From Bifidobacterium sp. (GTDB taxonomy: Bacteria; Actinomycetota; Actinomycetes; Actinomycetales; Bifidobacteriaceae): a stretch of 39,328 bases of DNA. The stretch lies in the NCBI RefSeq assembly GCF_022640935.1, contig NZ_JALCCV010000021.1:1-39328 (forward strand), written 5' to 3'. The notes below the pieces were generated by a model. That model did no database searches, was not told the DNA's origin, and worked only from the letters and a program-made list of their open reading frames with translations. Shown piece after piece: positions 23,884 through 32,055 of the stretch; within the stretch, counting starts at the first letter, position 1, and every line of letters begins with the position of its first letter. A program made the translations under genes and the position numbers.

Positions 23884-25431
23884 ATGCCCTGCACAACCAT
23901 TCTCATTGGAAAATCGGCGACGTATGACGGCTCGACGATCATCGCGCGCGATGATGATACGGGTCATGGCAAATTCGATCCCAAGCGTTTCGTCGCTGTG
24001 AATCCCGAGGATCAGCCCCGGCAGTATCGCAGCACGCTGAGCCATGTGCGCATCGAACTGCCCGACGACCCCTGCCGCTATTCGATCGCGCCCAACGCGC
24101 TGCCCAATCGCGGCATTCTCGCCGAGGCCGGCGTCAGCGAGCGCAATGTGGCTATGACTGCGACCGAGACCTTGGCCGTCAACGAACGTGTGCTCGGCGC
24201 GGACCCGCTGGTGATGCTCAGGCCGGCGCAAGACGGCAGCGACCAGCAGCTGGTCGGTTACGAGCCGGAGCGGTCCGGCGGCATCGGCGAGGAGGATTTC
24301 ATTACGCTCGTGCTGCCGTATGTGCATTCGGCGCGAGAGGCGGTGACGCGGCTCGGCGCGCTGCTGGCGCAATACGGCACGTATGAGGTCAACGGTGTCG
24401 GCATCAGCGACGTGGATGATGTCTGGTACGTCGAAACGATCGGCGGCCACCATTGGATCGCCAAACGCGTGCCCGACGACTGCTACGCCGCGATTCCCAA
24501 CCAGCTCGGCATCGACGAGTTCGATCTGGACGATGCGCTGGGCGCGCGGGAAAACCACATGTGCAGCGCGGATATGCGCGAGTTCATCGCGCATAACCAT
24601 CTCGACCGTAGCATGGACGAAGGCCCCGAGCATGTCAGGCGGTTGAATCCGCGCAAGCTGTTCGGCACCGCCACGCCGAAGGACCACATCTACAACACGC
24701 CGCGCGCCTGGTACATGCAGCGCACCCTCAACCCCAGCGAGGACTGGGATTCGCCGGCCGCGCCGCTCACGCCGATCTCGGAGGACATTCCGTGGTGCCG
24801 CGTGCCCGAGAACAAGGTGACGATCGAAGACATCGATTTCATCATGAGCTCGCATTACGAGGACACGCCCTACGACGTGTACGGCGTGCAAGGCACCGAG
24901 GAATCGCGTCACCGCTACCGACCGATCGGCATCAACCGCAACGGCCATCTTGCGATTCTCCAGCTGCGGCCCTATGAGCCCGAGGTCAACCGCGCCGTGA
25001 TGTGGCTGGCGTTCGGCTCGAACCCCTTCACTTCGGTCGCGCCCTTCTACACCAGCGTGCGCACGACGCCGGAGTATCTGGCTTGCACGACCGGCGAAGT
25101 GACTACTGACGCCTTGTATTGGACGAACCGCATCATCGCGGCGATCGCCGACCCGCATTTCGCCAGCAATAGCGCCGACCTCGAGCATTTCCGCGAGGAT
25201 ATTCTGTCATATGGCCATAAGCTTGTGGCCGATACCGATGCGGCACTGAAGCACGCAGGCTCCGACGACGCCTCCGGCGTCCGCAATGACCGTGACACCC
25301 TTGCCGCCCTTGAACAGGCCAATGAGGCCATGGCCGACTATTTGCGCAAACGCACGAAAGCGCTGCTGGCCACGGTGCTGTTCACCTCGAGCAATCTGAT
25401 GAACAACTCCTTCTCGTTGTCCGATCGGTGA
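23884..25431 (+). CDS. C69-family dipeptidase (PepD-like)
   Basis: 515-residue Ntn-hydrolase. The mature enzyme would start at Cys3 in MPCTTILIGKSATYDGSTII, the nucleophile exposed after removal of Met-Pro, as in lactobacillal PepD. Other family blocks are IARDDDTGHGKFDPKRF, NRGILAEAGVSERNVAMTAT near 80 and GVGISDVDDVWYVETIGGHH near 175. It hydrolyses dipeptides in the cytoplasm, and there is no signal peptide. ATG 23884 is fixed by the need for Cys near the N-terminus. AGGAGG ends only one base before this ATG, too close for normal use, and TAGAGT (23871-23876) lies eight bases before it, so the message may be leaderless. Confidence 0.92.
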   Translation: MPCTTILIGKSATYDGSTIIARDDDTGHGKFDPKRFVAVNPEDQPRQYRSTLSHVRIELPDDPCRYSIAPNALPNRGILAEAGVSERNVAMTATETLAVNERVLGADPLVMLRPAQDGSDQQLVGYEPERSGGIGEEDFITLVLPYVHSAREAVTRLGALLAQYGTYEVNGVGISDVDDVWYVETIGGHHWIAKRVPDDCYAAIPNQLGIDEFDLDDALGARENHMCSADMREFIAHNHLDRSMDEGPEHVRRLNPRKLFGTATPKDHIYNTPRAWYMQRTLNPSEDWDSPAAPLTPISEDIPWCRVPENKVTIEDIDFIMSSHYEDTPYDVYGVQGTEESRHRYRPIGINRNGHLAILQLRPYEPEVNRAVMWLAFGSNPFTSVAPFYTSVRTTPEYLACTTGEVTTDALYWTNRIIAAIADPHFASNSADLEHFREDILSYGHKLVADTDAALKHAGSDDASGVRNDRDTLAALEQANEAMADYLRKRTKALLATVLFTSSNLMNNSFSLSDR

Positions 25432-25512
25432 GGCGCTGCCAAGGAGCCTGAGGGCAGTGCCGCATCCGCATTCGCCCACCGAGCTATGCCAGCCAGGCGT
25501 CTACGCCCCCGC

Positions 25513-26364
25513 TCAACGCAGCCAGGCTGCGCAACCTTCGAGGATGGCGTCATACATTTGCGGCAGCTTGGAAGCCTGATACGTAGGCCGATCATGCGCG
25601 CCGGACGGCTCGCTGTCGTGGATGTAGGCGACCTCGTATCCCGTGGCGAGCACCGGCTCGATGTCGTTGGTCCAGTAGTCGCCGATGCTCAGGAGGTGTC
25701 CGCTTCCGGCAGCTTCGGTAAAGTCCGCCAGATGCTGCGGCCATTGGCTTGGCTTGCCGCCGTTGGGCACTACGGTGTCGATGTCGTCGGTGACCCCGAA
25801 TCGCTCGAGCGTCTCGCGCAGGCCGGTGATCGGCGAGTTCGACAGCAGAATCCGCTTGCACCCCAGCACGCCGAGCCGGCGCAGGAAATCCTTCATCCCG
25901 TCAGGCATATGAACGCTGGCCGAGCCCGCGGCAAGCTCGGCCCGGCTCGCCAGATAAGCCTCCTGCAACCGCTGCGGAGCCATGCGATCGCGGCAGAACG
26001 ATGCCACGACGTCGTAGCCGTCCTGCCAACCGTGCGTCTCCCTCGTCTGCGCGGGCATGGTGCCGGCCAGATATCCGTCGAGCGCCGCTTCGGCCTCGTG
26101 ACGCAGCTCCGGCTCAAGATTGGCGTAGGCATGCTCGGCATATGACCAGACCGGTCCGTCTCCCAGGCACAGCGTGCCATCGAAATCGAAGACCACGGTT
26201 CCCGCGATCGTTCCCTCAGCTGGTTCGGGGCTGGCGACGGCGGGCGGGGTGGCTGGATTATGAGCACGAGTCCCGGCATGGCATGCATGATTATGGTTGT
26301 CAAATTGTTCAGGGGATTGCGGGGTGGTATCGGATTGCGCACCGGACTGTTCTGCTAACGTCAT
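25513..26364 (-). CDS. HAD-family phosphatase
   Basis: 283-residue haloacid dehalogenase-type hydrolase. Motif I is VVFDFDGTLCLGDGP near residue 60, motif II is RILLSNSPITGLRE near 170, motif III lysine is in PNGGKPSQW near 200, and motif IV is LLSIGDYWTNDIEPVLATG near 225. The cap is an alpha-helical insert between motifs I and II. The first ~50 residues (rich in Thr, Pro, His and Ala) are not part of the fold. ATG 26364 is preceded by TGTAAT six bases upstream, so the transcript may be leaderless. Substrate unknown. Confidence 0.85.
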   Translation of the reverse strand: MTLAEQSGAQSDTTPQSPEQFDNHNHACHAGTRAHNPATPPAVASPEPAEGTIAGTVVFDFDGTLCLGDGPVWSYAEHAYANLEPELRHEAEAALDGYLAGTMPAQTRETHGWQDGYDVVASFCRDRMAPQRLQEAYLASRAELAAGSASVHMPDGMKDFLRRLGVLGCKRILLSNSPITGLRETLERFGVTDDIDTVVPNGGKPSQWPQHLADFTEAAGSGHLLSIGDYWTNDIEPVLATGYEVAYIHDSEPSGAHDRPTYQASKLPQMYDAILEGCAAWLR

Positions 26365-26404
26365 AGCTCTATTACAGCACACGGCCGTATGCAGGCTTTG
26401 TGTG

Positions 26405-26916
26405 TCAGGCAAGACGCGGACGGATCCCAACCGCGATGCGCCGGCCGTCGTCCGACCGAACCTGCCTGCGCGGGCGATGACGCCGAATTGGTGTTTGTGG
26501 CCTGATACTTGAGAAACCGCTTACGATATCGCGCAGAGCGGCGACATGTACAACGCCTGCGGCGCCACTTGGGATCCACGCATGCACGTTGGTGGAATCG
26601 GTGCCCAGTCCAGTGCCCTCACGAGCATTCGGCGGCAACGCATTGTGGCCGGCAGTCCCGCCATATGGCGGATCGCTGAATGGCGGGACCGCGGAGCCGG
26701 GGAAAGGAGCCCGATATTGCGTGCCGTCGCCCACGGCGTCGAATGGAATGCCAGCAATAGGAGCCTGGGCGGCAGCCTGACCTTCGTGCGCGCCATCGCC
26801 GGCATGCCCGGCGACCCCTGAGGCCGGCTGCTGCCCTCGGGAACCGTCATGTAATGCCCTATGGAAGACGCCTTGTTCTTCAGCAGCGCGATGACCGTCG
26901 GAACGGCGTCGGTTCC
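26405..26916 (-). pseudogene. coding-like remnant between the HAD and TetR genes
   Basis: No intact gene is present, but two minus-strand segments read like protein. Directly after the TetR stop, in the same frame, the sequence translates as GTDAVPTVIALLKNKASSIG and then HYMTVPEGSS. From about base 26845 a different frame gives a long open run rich in Gly, Ala and Pro, including PFPGSAVPPFSDPPYGG and AWIPSGAAGVVHVAALRDIV, ending near 26405. No start codon with a ribosome site is seen. It may be a decayed gene or the former C-terminal extension of the regulator; I cannot name a family. Confidence 0.35.
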
Positions 26917-27924
26917 TCAGGCGGCTTCGCCGGGTTCCGGAGCCGGTTCGGTTGCAGGGGTCGGCGCTTCAGACGCGCCGGATGCGTCATGTTCATCAGT
27001 GGAAGAGGAAGTGGAAGGGGAAGTGGAAGGGGAGGTTGCCGAACCAGGCTCGGGCGCGGCAGCGGATCCGGTCTTGCGGCGGCGTGCGGCTGCGCCTGGA
27101 TCGCGATGGGGCTGGGGACCCGTTTCCTCGGCAGCTTGGGATGGCGAATCATGCTCAGCTTCGCCCGGAGCCGCGCTCGAAGCGTTATCTGCATCCTTGC
27201 CATTGCCTTTTCCCTTGGCTTTGGTCTTGGACTGCGCTGCTGATGCGCGCTGAGCTTCCCTCGCCTCTTTCTCTATGCGCCGCTGCAACGCTTTTTTCGC
27301 CTTATCGCTTTCGAAGCGAAGCTCGGGCTTGGCTTCGAGCCGGGAAAGCCCGTACCATGCCAGATTCACGATATGCGCGGCGAGCTGCTCCTTGCCGACT
27401 TTGCGCCGATCGGTCCAATATTGCCCGGTGAACACGGTCATGCCCACGAGCATCTGCGCATAATACGGCACGCCTTTGGTCGGTAGATGCTGTTTTTTGA
27501 ATGATTCGGTGAGTATTTCCTCCACGCGCAGGCTCACGTCGCCGAGCAGGGAATTGAACGACCCGGCCGGATCCGTGGTAGGGGAGTCTCGCACCAGCAC
27601 CTGAAATCCCTGTGTGTTCCCTTCGATATACGTCAGCAGGGCCAGCGCCGTGCGTTCCACGAGCTGGCGCGGATGCGCCTCGGGATCGTCCAGCGCGCGG
27701 GCGAGCGCATCATTGAGCGCCTGCATCTCTCGATCCACCACGACCGCGTACAGCCCTTCCTTGCCGCCGAAGTGCTCGTAGACGATCGGCTTGCTCACTT
27801 TCGCGCTCGCCGCGATCTCCTCGACGCTCACCGCTTCGAAGCCTTTGGCTGCGAACAGCGAACGCCCGATGGCGAGAAGTTGTTCGCGCCGCTGGTACGA
27901 CGTCATTCTGGAAGCATTGGCCAT
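26917..27924 (-). CDS. TetR-family regulator with long low-complexity tail
   Basis: 335 residues. The N-terminal helix-turn-helix domain (YQRREQLLAIGRSLFAAKGF, then VSVEEIAASAKVSKPIVYEH, FGGKEGLY) is a textbook TetR. The ligand/dimer domain runs to about residue 215 and is compatible with the usual 190-220 residue family length. The remaining ~115 residues are low-complexity: a Lys/Gly/Ala stretch (KTKAKGKGNGKDADN), then acidic and Ser/Thr/Pro-rich repeats (TSPSTSPSTSSSTDEHD). GGGAGA lies eight bases before ATG 27924. Its target is unknown; it could control the divergently placed reductase remnant or its own gene. Confidence 0.88.
   Translation of the reverse strand: MANASRMTSYQRREQLLAIGRSLFAAKGFEAVSVEEIAASAKVSKPIVYEHFGGKEGLYAVVVDREMQALNDALARALDDPEAHPRQLVERTALALLTYIEGNTQGFQVLVRDSPTTDPAGSFNSLLGDVSLRVEEILTESFKKQHLPTKGVPYYAQMLVGMTVFTGQYWTDRRKVGKEQLAAHIVNLAWYGLSRLEAKPELRFESDKAKKALQRRIEKEAREAQRASAAQSKTKAKGKGNGKDADNASSAAPGEAEHDSPSQAAEETGPQPHRDPGAAARRRKTGSAAAPEPGSATSPSTSPSTSSSTDEHDASGASEAPTPATEPAPEPGEAA
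26999..27038. repeat. 12-base tandem repeat within the TetR tail
   Basis: On the plus strand GAAGTGGAAGGG occurs twice in tandem within a wider purine-only run. It encodes the TSPS repeats of the regulator tail in the other strand. Because the unit is a multiple of three, slippage would change tail length without shifting the frame. Confidence 0.6.
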
Positions 27925-28072
27925 GCCTCCAGTCTCCCACGACCGGCGAAGATTGGTGCGAACCTGCTATTTTCGCGTTGAGCCGACGAGCTGGCGATAG
28001 AGCGTCGCCATGTTGTGCCGTATGGTCGTTATCGTAGTGGGCGAAGGCTCGTAGCGGAAGGGAAGGGATGAT

Positions 28073-28408
28073 ATGAACGCATCTGCACGCAACGCATCCA
28101 ATGCGGCGAACGCCGACGATACTGGCGACCTAGCCAAGACGGACAACATCGGTGGCGCCAGCGGCGTATCCAACACGGCCGTCTCAGAAGGTGTCGGAGG
28201 TGTCGGCGGCGCGGCCGGCACGAGCGTGTCGGTTCCCGGTATCGCGCTTGCGGACGGCAATGCCATACCGCAGATCGGACTTGGCGTGCTGCGCGTAGAC
28301 GACGAGCAGACCGCTCCGGTCGTCGAATCCGCGCTCGCAGCCGGATACCGTCATATCGATGGTCCGACCCGCGCCGGCCACGACCCGCGCACCTTCTCCT
28401 ACTCGTGA
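28073..28408 (+). pseudogene. truncated aldo/keto reductase
   Basis: 111-residue reading frame. After ~50 residues of Ala/Asn/Gly-rich leader it has SVPGIALADGNAIPQIGLGV, then VESALAAGYRHIDG, the N-terminal strand and first helix of 2,5-diketo-gluconate reductase-like aldo/keto reductases. In intact enzymes the HID aspartate is followed by TA..YGNE with the catalytic tyrosine; here the frame changes to unrelated sequence and stops. The catalytic Tyr, Lys and His and the NADPH-binding part are all missing. No continuation was found downstream. GAAGGGAAGGG just before ATG 28073 is a good ribosome site, so a short peptide may still be made. Confidence 0.75.
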
Positions 28409-29026
28409 GTGTTCTGCTGTCCGAGCAGCGGCCCCCGGTCGGACAGCTGCCAGAACGCGCGCATTTCGGGCGCAGCAGAGCACCGATTTGCTTCGCTACA
28501 ACTTCGGCCATGCCGCTTCCGTCTATCTGAAAGCGCGTTCCAAGCTCTGCAGCTGGCCACTCGCGCCCAATCTGTCCAAGACCGGTCCATCTGAAGCTCT
28601 TGGCTTCCGATGATCCATCTGTCGCACCGCCCCCATTTTCATTGGCCTGCCACTTGCCCGGCCAATGTGTTTTTAACCAATCGCGGCTGCAAATCGTTGG
28701 AATTTCGCCAAAATCTCTTTTGACATCAACTATTTCGCAACCGCAGCCGCTATGGTCATCAGCGTTTATTAAGCACTTTTTTCGCCTATTAAGCACTTCG
28801 CAAAGTAGACGCTGATATCGGCATTCGCCACAATGTTGGAATGAAGCCATTTTGGCAGTGAGCCATTGACGGATGCGATCTATGAAACCGTGCAAAACAC
28901 CAGCAAAGTGCTTAATACATTCGCAAAAGCTCTGCGGACTGTCGGTTTTCTGTGCTGAAGGGCTTCCAACGAGCCTCCGAAGCAGTCCTCAAACATTTTT
29001 TCGGTCTTCTTCGGGCGGCCTCCGGC
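28409..29026. other. gene-free spacer of about 600 bases
   Basis: No complete gene is supported. On the minus strand an open frame from 28895 includes GLGQIGREWPAAELGTRFQI, which is mildly protein-like but matches no family I know and runs across the reductase remnant. The second half is more AT-rich and holds the repeats listed separately. The spacer could be a former gene plus the control region of the nuclease. Confidence 0.5.
28758..28917. repeat. three copies of TATTAAGCACTT with flanking inverted repeat
   Basis: TATTAAGCACTT occurs at 28767-28778 and 28787-28798 (start-to-start distance 20 bases, about two helical turns) and inverted at 28906-28917. The first two copies are enclosed by ATCAGCGT (28758-28765) and its complement ACGCTGAT (28809-28816). 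The arrangement suits binding sites of a regulator or initiator protein. Confidence 0.7.
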
Positions 29027-29032
29027 TATCAT
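29027..29032 (+). promoter_or_regulatory. possible -10 box of the nuclease gene
   Basis: TATCAT ends nine bases before ATG 29042, and no ribosome site stands between, so the message would have little or no leader. Confidence 0.35.
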
Positions 29033-29041
29033 GACGAGATT

Positions 29042-29878
29042 ATGACGCAGCATCCGCAACAACCTGACGACGCCGACCGGGTCGGCGGCTCACCTCGTAC
29101 GCGCAACCAGAGCGGCGGCAATGATGGCTTCAACAACCGCCCGCCCGGCGCCCATTTCTCCAGGCGACGCTTCGATGCGAGCAGCCCGTTGGAACGGCTG
29201 CTGATTCTGCTGGTGCTGGCGGCAGTCGTCGGCGTCACTATCGGCATCGTGCTGCCGAAGATCAGCGAGCCAGTCGGCCAGCTCACCGGCGAATACGCGG
29301 CCAACGGCCCGGCCGCGGACGCCCTGAATGCCCTGAGCGTGAACGACAGCCCGAAGTCGGGCGGTTATCAGCGCGATTCCTTCGGCTATAATCAGACCGA
29401 TACGGACGGCAACGGCTGCGATGTGCGCGAAGACGTGCTGACCCGTGATATGACCGACGTAAAGTACGCCTACGCAGGCGGTTGCAAGGTGAAGTCCGGT
29501 GTGTTGCATGACCCGTACACCGGCAAAACCATCCACTTCGTGCGCGGCGTGAAAACTAGTTCCGCCGTGCAGATCGATCACGTCGTCGCGCTCGACAATG
29601 CATGGCAGTCGGGCGCCAGCGCGTGGGACACGGCGAAACGCTACCGTTTCGGCAACGATATGCTCAATCTGCTCGCCGTCGACGGCCCGGCCAATCAGGA
29701 GAAGGGCTCGGCCTCGGCCGCCTACTGGCTGCCGACCAACAGCGCGTACCGTTGCCAATACGTGGCCCGGCAGATAGGCGTCAAAACGAAATACGGCCTG
29801 ACCATCACCACCCAGGAAAAGCGCTCGATGCAGTCCGTCCTGCACGTCTGCCCCGCCCAAGAGCTTCCGCAGCAGTAA
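29042..29878 (+). CDS. membrane-anchored HNH nuclease (DUF1524 type)
   Basis: 278 residues. A polar N-terminus of ~50 residues is followed by one membrane helix (LLILLVLAAVVGVTIGIVLP) without a cleavage site, so the rest probably lies outside the cell. The domain after about residue 100 has DTDGNGCDVREDVLTRDM, the metal-binding VQIDHVVALDNAWQSGA near 178, and NLLAVDGPANQEKGSASAAY near 215, the signature of DUF1524/GmrSD-C HNH enzymes of actinobacteria. Secreted members degrade DNA. Three cysteines in the outer part may form a disulfide. The gene is alone on its strand; function in nutrition, competition or defence is not shown by context. Confidence 0.82.
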   Translation: MTQHPQQPDDADRVGGSPRTRNQSGGNDGFNNRPPGAHFSRRRFDASSPLERLLILLVLAAVVGVTIGIVLPKISEPVGQLTGEYAANGPAADALNALSVNDSPKSGGYQRDSFGYNQTDTDGNGCDVREDVLTRDMTDVKYAYAGGCKVKSGVLHDPYTGKTIHFVRGVKTSSAVQIDHVVALDNAWQSGASAWDTAKRYRFGNDMLNLLAVDGPANQEKGSASAAYWLPTNSAYRCQYVARQIGVKTKYGLTITTQEKRSMQSVLHVCPAQELPQQ

Positions 29879-29986
29879 GAGTCTGAACGCAGGTGAGGTT
29901 TTTCGGCCTTGTTTGTGCCATAATCCGAGGACTGCCTTCCGCAGCAGTCGCCCGTCAATCCAGCCTTGGCGCCAAGCCCTGTCTCG

Positions 29987-31753
29987 TCACTCGATCCGAT
30001 CCGGCCACTCGCCAGAGCCAGACTTGGCACCCGACCTGGATCCGCCGTGCGACGCGCGCGCGGCAGCCCGCTCTTCCATCTCCGTGTGCATGCGGTGCAG
30101 GGCGCGATGGGCGACGTCGCGCGCGGATCCGGCGCCATCGCCCTTGACGCCGAAAAGTACGGTGAACACCATGACCAGAACAATGGCGGAGCTGATGTGC
30201 AGAGCTGTCTGCACGCCAAAGATGTTCGCGGCGACCGCATGCGACGCCCCGCCGCCGAGCGCGCGCTGGCGCAGAGCGGTGAAGGTCTCCATGAGGATCA
30301 CAAGCACGGGCGCGCCGATGGCGCCGCCAAGCTGACGGGCGGTGTTGGTCACGGCCGAACCAGCCGACACTTCGCGCGGCTTCAGGCAGTTGAGCGACCA
30401 GGTGGTGATGGGCATGAGCACGAATCCCATGCCGATCTGGCGGATGAACTGGCAGATCGATACCCACCAGATCCATGTATGCGGGCCGATCAGGCTCATC
30501 ATGAGGGTGCCTGCGAACAGCAGGATCGAGCCGGTCAGCGCGACCGGGCGCACGCCGAATCGGTCGAGCGCGCGTCCGCCTGCGAACTGGGAGATGCATT
30601 GGCCTATTGCGCCGGGCAGCATGATCAGGCCGCTCATGGTGGCCGAGTAGCCGCGGTCGTTCTGGATGTAGAGCGGGATGATCACCAGAATGGAGCTGAA
30701 TGCGAAGAAGCTGAGCGTGGCGGTAAGCGTGCCGACCGCGAAGCTGCGGTTGCGCAGCACGGTCAGGTCAAGCAGCGGCGGCTGCACGTCCGCATTCTTG
30801 AGTTTTTGCACGGTGCTCTCGTCTGCGCCCGCCTTGCGCGCGGCGAATACGCGATCGGAGAATTGCCTGAAGCGTTTCGCGCCTTTGAGCTGGCGCAGCA
30901 CGAACCAGATGATGCCAACGAATCCGACGAGCATGGGCCCCCACACGGAGGGCGCGCCGAACCCGTAGGCCTCGCTGTTGGTGAAGCCGTACATCACGCC
31001 GCCGAAGCCAAGCACCGATAGGGCGACCGAGAAGAAATCGGCCTTGACGTCGGCGTCATTGTCGACGAAGTTGCGCAAACCGAAAATCGCCATGAGCAGC
31101 GCGATCAGGCCGATGACCGTGAGCGTCATGAAGATGGACCTCCAGCCGCTCGCGTCGGTCTGCCAGCCGCCGATGGTCGGGCCGATGGCGGGTGAGACGC
31201 TCATCGCCATGCCGACCGTGCCCATGGCCACGCCGCGGCGTTCCATCGGGTAGATCGAGAACACGGTGATCTGCAGCACCGGCCACATCACGCCGGAGCC
31301 GATGGCTTCCAAGGTGCGGCCGGCGAGCACAAGCACGAATGAGGGCCCGAGCCAGGCGAGCACGGAGCCGACTGTGAACACGACCATCGAGGCGATGACG
31401 ATCTGTCGGGTCGAGAAGCGGCGAGTCAGGAACGCGGTCAGCGGCACCATCACGCCCATCACGAGCGACATGATCGAGCTGAGCCATTGGCCGGTGGTGA
31501 CGTTGATGTTGAATTCTTTGACGATGGTCGGCAGGGCGGCGCTGAGCTGCAGCTGCGTGAAATTGCCGACGAAGGTGATGAAGGTCAGAATGGCGATCGA
31601 GATGAATGCCGGGCGGCTCAGATGGCCGTTTACGTAGGATTCTTCCTTGGGCAGCACCCTGGACAGGCTGTCGCGTTTTGTTGCGGGATGAGCGCGCTTC
31701 GTATCTCCTGTGCCAGTCGGGCCATGCCCGATTCCGCGTCCGCGCCCACTCAT
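29987..31753 (-). CDS. MFS transporter, DHA2 family (14-TM exporter)
   Basis: 588 residues with about fourteen helices. After a 45-residue basic N-terminus come FITFVGNFTQLQLSAALPTI and QWLSSIMSLVMGVMVPLTAF, then the motif A-like FLTRRFSTRQIVIAS. Motif C of drug exporters appears as GMAMSVSPAIGPTIGG. A central loop of ~60 charged residues separates helices seven and eight, and a basic tail follows the last helix. Such proteins use the proton gradient to expel drugs or metabolites. Substrate cannot be inferred. ATG 31753 has AGGAAG at a rather long distance, so an internal start is possible. It converges with the nuclease gene. Confidence 0.9.
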   Translation of the reverse strand: MSGRGRGIGHGPTGTGDTKRAHPATKRDSLSRVLPKEESYVNGHLSRPAFISIAILTFITFVGNFTQLQLSAALPTIVKEFNINVTTGQWLSSIMSLVMGVMVPLTAFLTRRFSTRQIVIASMVVFTVGSVLAWLGPSFVLVLAGRTLEAIGSGVMWPVLQITVFSIYPMERRGVAMGTVGMAMSVSPAIGPTIGGWQTDASGWRSIFMTLTVIGLIALLMAIFGLRNFVDNDADVKADFFSVALSVLGFGGVMYGFTNSEAYGFGAPSVWGPMLVGFVGIIWFVLRQLKGAKRFRQFSDRVFAARKAGADESTVQKLKNADVQPPLLDLTVLRNRSFAVGTLTATLSFFAFSSILVIIPLYIQNDRGYSATMSGLIMLPGAIGQCISQFAGGRALDRFGVRPVALTGSILLFAGTLMMSLIGPHTWIWWVSICQFIRQIGMGFVLMPITTWSLNCLKPREVSAGSAVTNTARQLGGAIGAPVLVILMETFTALRQRALGGGASHAVAANIFGVQTALHISSAIVLVMVFTVLFGVKGDGAGSARDVAHRALHRMHTEMEERAAARASHGGSRSGAKSGSGEWPDRIE

Positions 31754-31986
31754 GCGTCACCAACTTCTTCCTGTTTGTGCCTCCGCTGTCTCCGTGCGTC
31801 GTTGCGCCCTGACCGCAAGACTTCGAAAGTATATATCATAACATCCTTGTGGGTCGAGGATATTTCACCATATGCATGACGTGGCCCTTGAAGACCATGG
31901 CCACGATCTGCCGGACCGTGGTGTGGACTGCTTCGCTCGCGTTTGGTGAACGGTAGATCACATCGTGGATGAGTAGCGTCGGCCCT
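31754..31986. other. spacer upstream of the MFS gene
   Basis: Holds no supported gene. On the minus strand TATGAT (bases 31834-31841 region) may be the -10 box of the MFS gene. A stem CGTGGCC/GGCCACG lies near 31879-31905. Confidence 0.3.
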
Positions 31987-32017
31987 ATGGGATGCACCGT
32001 TACGCAGTGCATCCCAT
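31987..32017. terminator. 11-base-pair hairpin after the priming transferase gene
   Basis: ATGGGATGCAC (31987-31997) and GTGCATCCCAT (32007-32017) pair perfectly around a nine-base loop, 39 bases past the stop of the minus-strand gene. No T-run follows. Confidence 0.6.
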
Positions 32018-32055
32018 CTGTGTTAGACCGCCATGCCCTGGGATCCGGCTTGAAC

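Noticed and set aside
23842..25188. 448-residue minus-strand frame opposite the C69 peptidase
   Set aside because: Same kind of shadow; the plus-strand frame has the catalytic cysteine and family blocks.
28767..28917. CRISPR array
   Set aside because: Only three short 12-base copies, one inverted and unequally spaced, with no cas genes nearby.
29966..31021. 351-residue plus-strand frame across the MFS gene
   Set aside because: His/Glu/Ala/Arg-rich antisense product; the minus-strand gene encodes a clear 14-helix transporter.
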